This document shows, one piece after another, positions 1 to 7,051 of a DNA stretch of 33,037 nucleotides. Origin of the DNA: Candidatus Freyrarchaeum guaymasense (lineage in GTDB: Archaea > Asgardarchaeota > Jordarchaeia > Jordarchaeales > Freyrarchaeaceae); contig JAUQZD010000067.1 of NCBI GenBank assembly GCA_030587405.1, positions 1 to 33,037 on the forward strand, given 5' to 3'. The notes beneath the pieces were generated by a model that saw only the letters and a program-made list of their open reading frames with translations, searched no databases and had not been told where the DNA came from. Both the position numbers and the translations under genes were made by a program. Position 1 is the stretch's first letter, and the number at the start of each line of letters is the position of its first letter.

Positions 1-235
1 CTTAAGAGGTGTGGGTTTCCCCGGGGTCCGCGCCCCGTCCAACTGCTTGGTTTCGAGGACCCTAACGAGGTTAATGAAAAGGCGGAAAGGTGCACCCATG
101 AGGGCTCCGGAAGGGTTACCACGAACGGGGGTAAAGGCGATGATAAGCCACCGATGAACGCAAGAGGAGGACCAAGCCCAATGAACCCCAAGGCTTACAA
201 ATACCCATGTAAGCTGAACCCCCACCTCTTACACT
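1..235 (+). ncRNA. Structured RNA candidate, family not settled (possibly RNase P-like)
   Basis: No convincing protein is encoded here, but the stretch folds. The first bases (AAGAGGTG at 4-11) are complementary to CACCTCTT near 223-231, which would close the whole region as one molecule of about 230 nt. Inside are a CGGGG/CCCCG hairpin near 20-40, a CCAA/TTGG hairpin near 40-53, a GGAA-capped hairpin near 105-120 and a perfect 7-bp hairpin GCTTACA/TGTAAGC near 193-215. A U-rich tract follows. The GGCTTAC element resembles the 3' strand of RNase P helix P4, but I cannot find the matching GAGGAAAGTCC box. SRP RNA looks unlikely because the conserved AGCA side of helix 8 is absent. The strand is inferred from the downstream U-tract. 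The RNA may start before the window. Confidence 0.35.
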
Positions 236-267
236 ATTACAAGTTTTCCTTGCTAGCGAGCGGCCAA

Positions 268-302
268 GTAGATTTATTATTTCATTCTTATTATTTCGTT
301 CC
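268..302 (+). terminator. U-rich terminator-like tract
   Basis: A pyrimidine-rich stretch with several T-runs (TTTATTATTTC, TTCTTATTATTTCG) follows the structured RNA candidate. Archaeal polymerase stops at such U-rich tracts. It fits the plus-strand reading of the RNA but is not proof of it. Confidence 0.3.
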
Positions 303-361
303 CCCCACTACGCTGATTCCAGCAGAAAATCACTTGCAGGTGGGTGTGATTGGCTGAAGGA

Positions 362-1624
362 TTAGAGGTTGAGGTGTTTTTCGATTAGTTCTTCGATGGA
401 TGTAGTAGTGGACACCGGGCCGACAGCGCGCCCTTTGGATATCTCTTGGGTTTGTTCTCCGCATGTAAGGCTTACGATCACCAAGTCGCCTCTCTCGAAG
501 TTGCTTGACAGCTCTGCGATGGCGGCTAAGGATACTGCGGTTGAGGCTGAAACCTGCACGTCGAAAAGTTCTTCAGATAAACAATAAACACCTCTTACCG
601 ACTTCTCCTTAACTTTACAGAATAAGCCGTCACTTTCAGAGACAACATATCTTACGTAGGGATAGCTTTCCTTTGGCCATTCCACTTCTAACTCCTTAAC
701 CCAAGTTTCCGACTTAATCGGGGCCTCCAGCTTCTTTAGTTTTTTCAGAGCTGGATCCACGATGGAGGGGCATCCTTCAGGCTGGACGCAGACTAGGCGG
801 ATGAAGCCTTTCAGGAGACCCCACTCGTTCATTCTGTCTAGGGCTTGATACCATGCGATTAACGTGCTTCCGCTACTTGTAGGATGCACATACCATACTT
901 TCCCTTTCTCGACCATTTCATTTAACCGTTTACCATATTTCTGGTAGAGTTGAACCACCATTTCGTACGCCAGCGTTTCCAAGCCAGCAGTCATATTAGG
1001 GTTTTTGAAGCCGCCGTCGAAAACAAAGCCTGTTTTATCAGCGAAATCCTTAGCTATGGCTTCAGCATCGTGAAGTCCACCCCTAACCGAAACCGTAACC
1101 ATGTTTTCTCCGCCGTCAGCGATTGGCTGCTGTAAAGGGGAGAAAACAACGATCCTTCTACCGGCATCCTTATTATAGACCGCATAGGAGATGGACGTGT
1201 CGCCGAGAGACGCTAGGGAGATCTCCGAGATGTTTCTTTCCTTAAAAACGGAGAGAGACACTGTGGAGCCTCTATCCTTAAAGGTTCCGGTAGGATTTAA
1301 CATTTCATTTTTCAAGTAAACTGCTACGTTATCTAACCCGGCGAAGTTTATAACAGGCTTGCTAAGCCCTAAGGGCGTTCCCCCCTCACCTAAGGATACC
1401 GCATTAGTATGAACCCACCTTATGGGAAGCACCTTCTGGAAAACCCATACGCCCTTCATGAAGGGCAGGACTAAATCGCTAAAACGCCTGACTTTAACGC
1501 CAGGGTAAAAGTACTGGAGAAGGCCTCCACACTCACTGCACTCGATCATGTGCCCTACGGGCTGGAAGAGTTCGCCGCACTCGAAGCACTCATAGTAGAA
1601 CTCTCTCAAGCGGACATCCTCCAA
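362..1624 (-). CDS. Threonine-synthase-family PLP enzyme, candidate cysteate synthase
   Basis: This 420-residue protein belongs to the threonine synthase branch of fold-type II PLP enzymes. It has an N-terminal zinc-ribbon (C13-x2-C16, C29-x2-C32), then the PLP motif NPTGTFKDRGS with the Schiff-base lysine at K116. Threonine synthase makes threonine from O-phosphohomoserine. Cysteate synthase of Methanosarcina is a threonine synthase paralogue that converts O-phosphoserine and sulfite to cysteate, the first step of one coenzyme M route. Here the gene sits just downstream of comD and comE on the same strand, which act later in that route, so I favour cysteate synthase by context. The sequence alone does not separate the two. 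It starts with ATG and has its own promoter region with a palindrome at 1676-1698. Confidence 0.75.
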   Translation of the reverse strand: MEDVRLREFYYECFECGELFQPVGHMIECSECGGLLQYFYPGVKVRRFSDLVLPFMKGVWVFQKVLPIRWVHTNAVSLGEGGTPLGLSKPVINFAGLDNVAVYLKNEMLNPTGTFKDRGSTVSLSVFKERNISEISLASLGDTSISYAVYNKDAGRRIVVFSPLQQPIADGGENMVTVSVRGGLHDAEAIAKDFADKTGFVFDGGFKNPNMTAGLETLAYEMVVQLYQKYGKRLNEMVEKGKVWYVHPTSSGSTLIAWYQALDRMNEWGLLKGFIRLVCVQPEGCPSIVDPALKKLKKLEAPIKSETWVKELEVEWPKESYPYVRYVVSESDGLFCKVKEKSVRGVYCLSEELFDVQVSASTAVSLAAIAELSSNFERGDLVIVSLTCGEQTQEISKGRAVGPVSTTTSIEELIEKHLNL

Positions 1625-1675
1625 TCAAACAATAACCATTGATAAATGAATTATGGGAAGCCACAGGAAATGTAG

Positions 1676-1698
1676 AGAGTTTTAAAAGGTAAAACTCT
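1676..1698 (-). promoter_or_regulatory. Palindrome over the TATA box of the candidate cysteate synthase gene
   Basis: AGAGTTTTA and TAAAACTCT form a perfect 9-bp inverted repeat around a 5-bp spacer. Read on the minus strand it contains CCTTTTAAAAC, a good archaeal TATA box. Initiation about 25 nt downstream would leave a leader of roughly 30 nt before the ATG at 1624. A palindrome lying on a TATA box is a typical repressor operator; the regulator is unknown. Confidence 0.45.
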
Positions 1699-1821
1699 TT
1701 CTAATGCTTTACAAGACATGTTTAGAAGGATAAAGGAATAAGCTGAATTTTTACGGTGTCACCATCCGAGTTTAAATAAGGGTTGGGTGCCGGTCAAACT
1801 TCTGGCTTAAAGTTGGGGTGG

Positions 1822-2382
1822 TTAGCAACGCTCTCCCCTGATGAACTCCATGAAGCGGCGTTTAATCTTGTAGGGCGAGAGTGGTATTACTGGCACGTCA
1901 GCGTTCCCCCTCTCAACTTTCGCTAATATGAACGAGAGTTCCCCCTTCGCCTTCCTGAACGCCTCCCTAAGCTCATCGACGGTCTCTGCTTCAAACACGT
2001 TCTCAAAGCCTGCTGACCTAGCGATTTCGGCAAGATTGGTCTTTCCAGCGGTGTAGCTCGGCTGGCCTCCCGTAGATGCGTAGGAGCCATTGTCTAAAGC
2101 GATAATAGTAAGATTGCGGGGAGCCTGATTTGCGATCGTTACAAGCGATCCCAGGTTCATGAGGAGGGAGCCGTCGCCGTCAAAAACTACAACTTGCCTT
2201 TCAGTTGAGAGGGCTAAACCTAAGCCTATAGACGACGCTAGACCCATAGATCCCAGCATGTAAAAGTTTGCATCTCTATCCTTAACGCTGTAAAGTTCAC
2301 GTGAGGGAAATCCGATGTTGCAGACCACCAGCTCTCCGTTCAGCTCTTCCACAACCGCCCTAATAGCGTCTATCCTCCTCAC
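1822..2382 (-). CDS. comE: Sulfopyruvate decarboxylase, beta subunit
   Basis: This 186-residue protein is the thiamine-diphosphate-binding half of a two-subunit decarboxylase. The ThDP motif GDGSLLMN starts at residue 69 and closes with the Asn of LDNGSY near 98. With ComD it decarboxylates 3-sulfopyruvate to sulfoacetaldehyde in coenzyme M synthesis. The start is GTG behind a GGAGG box, and it overlaps the end of comD by 23 bp, so the two are translationally linked. The split into ~170 and ~190-residue subunits matches methanogen ComDE. Phosphonopyruvate decarboxylase is a close relative and cannot be fully excluded, but the cysteate-synthase-like neighbour supports the CoM role. Confidence 0.85.
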   Translation of the reverse strand: MRRIDAIRAVVEELNGELVVCNIGFPSRELYSVKDRDANFYMLGSMGLASSIGLGLALSTERQVVVFDGDGSLLMNLGSLVTIANQAPRNLTIIALDNGSYASTGGQPSYTAGKTNLAEIARSAGFENVFEAETVDELREAFRKAKGELSFILAKVERGNADVPVIPLSPYKIKRRFMEFIRGERC

Positions 2383-2866
2383 TTTTCAAGCCTCCTCTAA
2401 CTATCACGGCGACGGGCAGCTCTTTCACCCACGCTAGCTCGGCGGCCTCCACTATTTGGAGGGTTAACTCTTGAAGGCTACCAGGCACGTAGAAGGGGAT
2501 GCATGCAGCCTTTAAAATAGGAATAGTTGCCTCCCCCATCGGGATTTGAGCTACTATTTTCTCTTTTCTCCATCCTCTTTGAGCTACGAGCATTAAAAGC
2601 GGGATCCCAAATGTTTTATTGAGGGAGAGAAGAGCGTTCAAGCAGTTTCCAAGCCCACTATTCTGCATGAGGATAACAGGTCTTTTCCCTCCAAGATATG
2701 CTCCTGCGGCGACACCAACTCCTTCCTCCTCTCTCGTAACCGTGACATGCTTGATCCCGTACTCCCCTATTTTTTCAAGTACTTCGGCGAAAAGGGAGGC
2801 AGGAACCGAAACGGCGAAGTCCACTTTAGCTTTCAGTAAGGCGGATAAAATAGTAGTAGCGAGCAA
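2360..2866 (-). CDS. comD: Sulfopyruvate decarboxylase, alpha subunit
   Basis: This 168-residue protein is the pyrimidine-binding half of the ThDP decarboxylase. The TREEEGVGVAAGAYLGGKRP segment (residues 45-62) includes the glutamate that activates the cofactor in this superfamily, followed by MQNSGLGN. It pairs with ComE to make sulfoacetaldehyde. The start is TTG, 8-9 nt after an AAGGAG box. It is the first gene of the comD-comE unit. Confidence 0.85.
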   Translation of the reverse strand: MLATTILSALLKAKVDFAVSVPASLFAEVLEKIGEYGIKHVTVTREEEGVGVAAGAYLGGKRPVILMQNSGLGNCLNALLSLNKTFGIPLLMLVAQRGWRKEKIVAQIPMGEATIPILKAACIPFYVPGSLQELTLQIVEAAELAWVKELPVAVIVRGGLKSEEDRRY

Positions 2867-2907
2867 CAGTCGATCACTCCTTTTGAAAAGCTAATTTAAG
2901 GAGGAGC

Positions 2908-3513
2908 TTATTCTTTCTTTAACTTGACGGTGGCGAACACGAACCTGTAAAGAGCTGTAAGGTGCGCCAGCACGCAGCATGCGATCAAGCCTAGGCAGGG
3001 GGAAGAGTACACTACGGGGTAGAGCATAGACGAGGAGGAGAGGATGAGGAGCCTCTCCGACCTAGCGGCTAACCCGATGTCGAGGGGGATGCCTGCTTGC
3101 TCCCCCCTACTTCTAACGTAGCTCACCATTAAGAATCCAGCCACGGCTAAGGCAACCCATAGCTCGAAAGGTAGAAAAAGTTTAAACCTCCTCGCTTCAT
3201 CCCAGAAGAGGAAGCCTAGGAGGGCTATAACGTCTGCGTACCTGTCACTTAGAGAGTCGAGGAACCCACCCCATGCTGATGATGCCCCTGTTAGCCGCGC
3301 TAGGGATCCATCGACCCCATCCAGCAACCCCGAGGTAAAGAGGAGAACCCCATAGACGAATGGGAAACCTAAAGCTAGGAAGAGTGAAGAAAGCGCGGTG
3401 ACTAGAAGGGACATGGCGGTAACGTGATCCGGCTTTAAACCAGCCTTCGCAAACATTGAAGCCAGCAAGGAAACTAGAGGGCTGAAGACCCTCCTAACGC
3501 GGTACCTGCTCAA
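2908..3513 (-). CDS. CDP-alcohol phosphotransferase family membrane enzyme
   Basis: This 201-residue membrane protein carries the complete family motif from D65 to D90 (DGVDGSLAR, then GFLDSLSD), including metal-binding aspartates D65, D68, D86 and D90. Hydrophobic helices surround it. Such enzymes transfer a phospho-alcohol from a CDP-activated donor: archaetidyl lipids or di-myo-inositol phosphate phosphate are the archaeal products. Its TTG start overlaps the stop of the upstream nucleotidyltransferase (TTGA), so the two are likely made together, and the partner probably activates its substrate. A bifunctional inositol-phosphate cytidylyltransferase/DIPP synthase split in two is one reading; archaetidylinositol phosphate synthase is another. 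Confidence 0.8.
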   Translation of the reverse strand: MSRYRVRRVFSPLVSLLASMFAKAGLKPDHVTAMSLLVTALSSLFLALGFPFVYGVLLFTSGLLDGVDGSLARLTGASSAWGGFLDSLSDRYADVIALLGFLFWDEARRFKLFLPFELWVALAVAGFLMVSYVRSRGEQAGIPLDIGLAARSERLLILSSSSMLYPVVYSSPCLGLIACCVLAHLTALYRFVFATVKLKKE

Positions 3514-4502
3514 CGCGTAGACCCCTCACCGAAAAACATGTTATTAAAGTATATGCCGCCTCTCACGGCACCCTTCAACCTACACCCCCCAAAGACCACG
3601 GCGTTAAGAACCAACGCGTTTTCACATGAAACACGACCGCTAAGCGACACGTTAGGTCCGATTCTCGACCCCTCAACGGAGGCTTCCGGTGTGACGAGCA
3701 CAGGTCCAAGGAAGGTGGAGCTTCCTGTACCCCCTCTATTAGGAGGCCATTCCTCTCCGGGAGGGATGTAAAGGCAACCGGGGGGAATCAAGCCAGTACT
3801 CAAGAGGTGGCTGTTAGCTCTTAAGGCCTCGGTTACCGTGTCCACGTCGAACCAGCATGCTCCGGGGAAGTCAATAAACCCGAGTGAGCCACCCTCTCTA
3901 ACGTAAAGATCCAACGCCGAAACAACACTTCCATTTCCGCTATTAAGGCTTCTCCTGAGGAATTTGAAGAATGAGGAGTCCAGCGCAACTAAGCCGATGC
4001 AGACGCGCTCCGAGCCACACCCCCTCCTCATGCTCACCACGCTCCCACATCTTCCTTCACTAGTAGAAATAACAGTTCCACGCCTTCCAGTACCTCCTGT
4101 GGCGACGAGTGGGACGCCAAGTCTTAAGAAGCCATTTACAACTCTCATGGCTATTTTAGGGTCTAGAATTAGGTCTGCAGGGCTAAGCATGAAGCTCCCT
4201 GAAACGTATTCTTCGGCGGCAAGGAGGGAGTATCCTGCACCTTTCACGTAATCTTCCGCGTAAACGCATTCAACGTTCATGTAGCTGAAGGCGGACTCGA
4301 CGTGACGCTTAACGAAGCCTCCCATGTACCCAACCACCACTATAATCCTCTTCAAACCAGCATCTAGGAGCGATGAGAGAACCCAGTCGATAAGTGGCCT
4401 GTTGGCTATGGGAATAAGAGGTTTAGGGTAAAACTTGGACAGGGCACCCATCCTTCTTCCCATGCCAGCCGCTAGAACAACCGCGGTATCCAACACCACC
4501 AC
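3510..4502 (-). CDS. Sugar-phosphate-type nucleotidyltransferase with left-handed beta-helix tail
   Basis: The 330-residue protein begins with the nucleotidyltransferase signature AVVLAAGMGRRMG and KPLIPIANRP, and ends with hexapeptide-like repeats typical of a left-handed beta-helix (about residues 250-325). It joins an NTP to a sugar or polyol phosphate. The 4-bp overlap with a CDP-alcohol phosphotransferase suggests a CTP-dependent cytidylyltransferase (for example acting on inositol phosphate), but ordinary glucose- or mannose-1-phosphate nucleotidyltransferases look similar. The start is GTG; an upstream Shine-Dalgarno box is weak, and the in-frame codons just after it are alternatives. 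Confidence 0.75.
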   Translation of the reverse strand: MVVLDTAVVLAAGMGRRMGALSKFYPKPLIPIANRPLIDWVLSSLLDAGLKRIIVVVGYMGGFVKRHVESAFSYMNVECVYAEDYVKGAGYSLLAAEEYVSGSFMLSPADLILDPKIAMRVVNGFLRLGVPLVATGGTGRRGTVISTSEGRCGSVVSMRRGCGSERVCIGLVALDSSFFKFLRRSLNSGNGSVVSALDLYVREGGSLGFIDFPGACWFDVDTVTEALRANSHLLSTGLIPPGCLYIPPGEEWPPNRGGTGSSTFLGPVLVTPEASVEGSRIGPNVSLSGRVSCENALVLNAVVFGGCRLKGAVRGGIYFNNMFFGEGSTR

Positions 4503-4573
4503 AACCGGAAAGCAATAGACCCCTCTAAAAAGTTAAATTTTTCTTCTTCCTTCTTAAAACGAGGAGGAGAAAA

Positions 4574-5233
4574 TTGGATGAAACAAGAATAGTTAAAGTT
4601 GAACGGGAGAACCTTGCCGAGGTGGTAGAGCTAGCGGCTGAAACCATAAGGAGAGGGGGGATTGTAGCGTACCCTACAGACACGCTCTACGGTCTTGGGG
4701 TGGATCCGTTTAGCCAGGACGCCGTCAGGAGGCTGTTAAAGGCGAAGAGGAGGCCGCTTGACAAGGGAATACCAGTCCTAGTATACAGCTTGGAGGCAGC
4801 CGAGAAAATAGCCTGCTTCACCCTTGAAGCACTTCTCCTAGCGGAAAGGTTCTGGCCGGGGCCACTAACCATCATACTTGGCCAGCGTGTACCGGTGCCA
4901 AGCGAAGTGTCGGGAGGAAGGGGGAATGTAGGGTTAAGGGTTCCAAACCACCCCGTCCCAAGGCTGATAGCGGAGAGAGTGGGAGGCGCCATTACCGGTA
5001 CGAGCGCGAACATTTCAGGAGCACCCCCAGCGAGAAATGCTGAGCAAGTTGTCGCCCAGCTTGGATCATCAGTAGACCTAGTGCTTGATGGAGGGGAAAC
5101 GATGGGGGTAGCGTCCACCGTTGTGGATTTAACGGAGGAGCCGCCGTTAGTGGTTAGGGAAGGGGCAATCCCGGTGGAGGACATAGAGAAGGCTTTAGGA
5201 AGGCGGTTAAGGAGGGTTTCCGTGGCGGATTAG
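4574..5233 (+). CDS. tsaC: L-threonylcarbamoyladenylate synthase (YrdC/Sua5 family)
   Basis: The 219-residue protein is a YrdC-domain enzyme that makes threonylcarbamoyl-AMP from threonine, bicarbonate and ATP, the precursor of t6A37 in tRNA. Visible motifs are GGIVAYPTDTLYGLG (residues 28-42), KRRPLDKGIPVLV and TGTSANISGAP. It lacks the extra C-terminal Sua5 domain, so it is the short form. The start is TTG behind GAGGAGGAG; an ATG four bases later is in another frame. It runs head-on into cgi121 with a 4-bp overlap of the stop regions, placing two t6A genes together. Confidence 0.9.
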   Translation: MDETRIVKVERENLAEVVELAAETIRRGGIVAYPTDTLYGLGVDPFSQDAVRRLLKAKRRPLDKGIPVLVYSLEAAEKIACFTLEALLLAERFWPGPLTIILGQRVPVPSEVSGGRGNVGLRVPNHPVPRLIAERVGGAITGTSANISGAPPARNAEQVVAQLGSSVDLVLDGGETMGVASTVVDLTEEPPLVVREGAIPVEDIEKALGRRLRRVSVAD

Positions 5234-5805
5234 GATTCGAGAAACATCACTGCGCTCCTCTCTATGCAACACTTAGCTAGTGCTTCGAACAGGAAGTTCT
5301 CCTTCTTTGAAGTTCCAACCGCTGCGAGCTCCTCGTCCTTCACGTTAAAGACCTTCTTTATCCTTTCAGCCTTCTTCAAGTTAAGCTCGAGGACGCCTTC
5401 ATCCATAACTCCCTTTAAGCACCCTACAAGCCTTTGAATAGCACTTTTAACGTGGCTTTCGTCTTCTCCCACAACCAGAACGCCCAGCTCCCTAATCCCA
5501 GGCTTCAAGCCAAACATTTCCAGTGCAACGCTTATTTGCCTCTGGCCCGACATACGGACGAGAAACTCCATCCCAATCGTCCTAGCTATACCCCTCCCAC
5601 TGTTAAAAGCCTTAACAGCATTCAAGGCACTGAAGAAAACGTGTTCCCATGTTGCAACAAGCGAAGCATCAAAAAGTTGAACGGCGACCCCTAAGGACTC
5701 TTCAACCTGCCTCGCAGCACCTAAAGCCCCGTCGACGTCGACGCCAGCCACCCTAACACCACATATTCCAGCCTTCAACTTGTCCATCAAACCAGCCAAG
5801 ATCAT
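5230..5805 (-). CDS. cgi121: KEOPS complex subunit Cgi121
   Basis: Residues 40-110 hold the Cgi121 core: a WEHVFFSALNAVKAFNSGR segment and RMSGQRQISVALEMFGLKPG, the conserved helical region that contacts Bud32 and tRNA. KEOPS transfers threonylcarbamoyl from TC-AMP to A37 of tRNA. I start it at the ATG at 5805 because that start has a GGGAGG box five bases upstream and overlaps the preceding gene by ATGA; a start 13 codons earlier would overlap it by 43 bp. The result is 191 residues, slightly longer than most archaeal homologues. Its neighbour tsaC makes the substrate used by the complex. Confidence 0.85.
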   Translation of the reverse strand: MILAGLMDKLKAGICGVRVAGVDVDGALGAARQVEESLGVAVQLFDASLVATWEHVFFSALNAVKAFNSGRGIARTIGMEFLVRMSGQRQISVALEMFGLKPGIRELGVLVVGEDESHVKSAIQRLVGCLKGVMDEGVLELNLKKAERIKKVFNVKDEELAAVGTSKKENFLFEALAKCCIERSAVMFLES

Positions 5806-6407
5806 CTTTTCCTCCCCCACGCCGCTTCCAGTTTCTTTCTCCACTTTAGAAGAGGATCCAAATACTTTAATGGGATTGGGATGTGCAAGAGGAAATCTTC
5901 AACGTCTTCCTTCGTCCAGCCTTCAGCCTCAAACTTTCTAGAAATACTCTCCACGCTCTCGAAAAGCTCCCAAGGGTAAATCACCCAAGCATCCGTAACA
6001 GCCCCGTAATAGTCAGGGGTAACCACGCTCCAAGGCTTCAAATGTAAAGTAGCAACCTTAACCATGCTAACCCCACGATCCCTCAAATGATCAATAGCCA
6101 CACGTAAGCTATGACCACTATCAGCCACGTCGTCACATAAGAGTACACGTTTACCATTAACGTCAACGGACACGGGCTGTGAAACAACAGGCGTCTCCAT
6201 CCTCTCCCCAATATCAGAGTAAAACTCTACGGCTATGGAGCCCACCTTCTTGATCGAAAGAAAGTCTGATAGCATGCGTGCCACGACCCAGCCTCCACGA
6301 GCAATCCCAACTATAAAGTCAAAGTTAGCACAGTCATCCAAGATCATCCCAGCAACCCTAAACGCGAGGAAATAGACTTCATCCCAAGTCGGAGCAATAA
6401 ACTTCAA
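5802..6407 (-). CDS. Purine-type phosphoribosyltransferase
   Basis: This 201-residue protein has the PRPP-binding loop VLLCDDVADSGHSL (about residues 89-102) and an early IVGIARGGWVVARML segment, both typical of the xanthine/guanine/hypoxanthine phosphoribosyltransferase group. It likely salvages a purine base with PRPP. The exact base cannot be read from sequence. The start is TTG behind a near-perfect GGGGTGAT Shine-Dalgarno. A TATA-like CTTTTTATCT lies about 45 bp upstream, so it heads the operon with cgi121, which it overlaps by 4 bp. Confidence 0.8.
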   Translation of the reverse strand: MKFIAPTWDEVYFLAFRVAGMILDDCANFDFIVGIARGGWVVARMLSDFLSIKKVGSIAVEFYSDIGERMETPVVSQPVSVDVNGKRVLLCDDVADSGHSLRVAIDHLRDRGVSMVKVATLHLKPWSVVTPDYYGAVTDAWVIYPWELFESVESISRKFEAEGWTKEDVEDFLLHIPIPLKYLDPLLKWRKKLEAAWGRKR

Positions 6408-6445
6408 CTCGCATCACCCCAAACCATAGAAAGATAGCAGCAAAC

Positions 6446-6458
6446 TAAGATAAAAAGT
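6446..6458 (-). promoter_or_regulatory. TATA box for the phosphoribosyltransferase-cgi121 operon
   Basis: The minus strand reads AACTTTTTATCTTAG here. Initiation about 25 nt downstream would fall near 6424, leaving a short leader that still holds the GGGGTGAT ribosome site before the TTG start at 6407. Confidence 0.4.
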
Positions 6459-6624
6459 TAGATGAACCTTAGATAGGAAAAAAGGCGGCCCCTCTTTCAA
6501 GAGAGGCAAGAAAGGTAAAATTAGCCTCATCCCTAAGCAGCCCACCTTCCAGTAAAGGGGAACGTTTCTTTAAAAGTCAGCATTACCATGGATCCTTAAG
6601 ATGAGTAGAAGGCTTTTAGAATGA

Positions 6625-6783
6625 TGGTGGGCGGGCCAGGAGTCACAACGTGCACACGGTACGTGCACGTATTTGAACCCGGGACCGCCGGCTCCCGAAG
6701 CCGGCGTCACGCAGCAGGCTTTATCAGCCCACCGTGTCATACCAAGTTTCCCGCTAGTCAGCCTAGCTCTAGACTACCCGCCC
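6625..6783 (-). tRNA. tRNA-Pro(CGG) interrupted by three introns, CCA encoded
   Basis: Splicing out three short blocks gives a normal 74-nt tRNA plus CCA. The acceptor GGGCGGG (6783-6777) pairs fully with CCCGCCC (6635-6629), followed by discriminator A and CCA (6627-6625). U8-A9, D-stem GTC/GAC, loop GG, anticodon stem CCGGC/GCCGG with loop TTCGGGA (anticodon CGG), and T-stem CCGGG/CCTGG (one G-U) with loop TTCAAAT are all present. Introns: 6768-6747 (22 nt) in the D-loop; 6735-6706 (30 nt) between positions 25 and 26, ambiguous by a TGAC repeat; 6670-6641 (30 nt) at about 59/60 in the T-loop. Each has its own small hairpin (GCTAG/CTAGC, GGCT/AGCC, ACGTGCA/TGCACGT), as expected for bulge-helix-bulge substrates. 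None is at the canonical 37/38 site. Confidence 0.88.
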
Positions 6784-7051
6784 ACAGACGCTCAGCAAAA
6801 TAACCTACCATCCAAACTAATTAATTTTTTTCTCTATTTGGCTCTCTGAGGCTTTCTAGGATGGTGTCCAAGACGCTAAAGACCCATGGAAGGTAACGTT
6901 AGCATTCACTACTAGAAGGATTCTCCTCTTTAGCCGGCCCCTTCAGCAGCGTCAAGGACGTACCCTGTTCAAGTTTAAGGGGTTCGGATCTTCTGATCAC
7001 CTGTTACCCACTTTCTCCATGGTTTCCACGTAGTGGGGATGGTTTTGCCGC

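Noticed and set aside
120..225. C/D box guide RNA suggested by GATGATA and CTGA
   Set aside because: Internal D' and C' boxes are absent and the spacing is too long; the larger end-to-end pairing explains the region better.
1..235. SRP (7S) RNA because of a GGAA-capped hairpin
   Set aside because: The conserved AGCA side of helix 8 and the Alu-domain UGUAA motif are missing.
154..357. 67-codon open frame at the left end
   Set aside because: No ribosome site, odd composition, and it lies across the structured RNA candidate and the U-rich tract.
6628..6734. A tRNA-Pro beginning at 6734 with only one intron
   Set aside because: The acceptor would have a C-C mismatch at the first pair, no U8 and no D-stem. 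Starting at 6783 with two more introns restores every standard feature.
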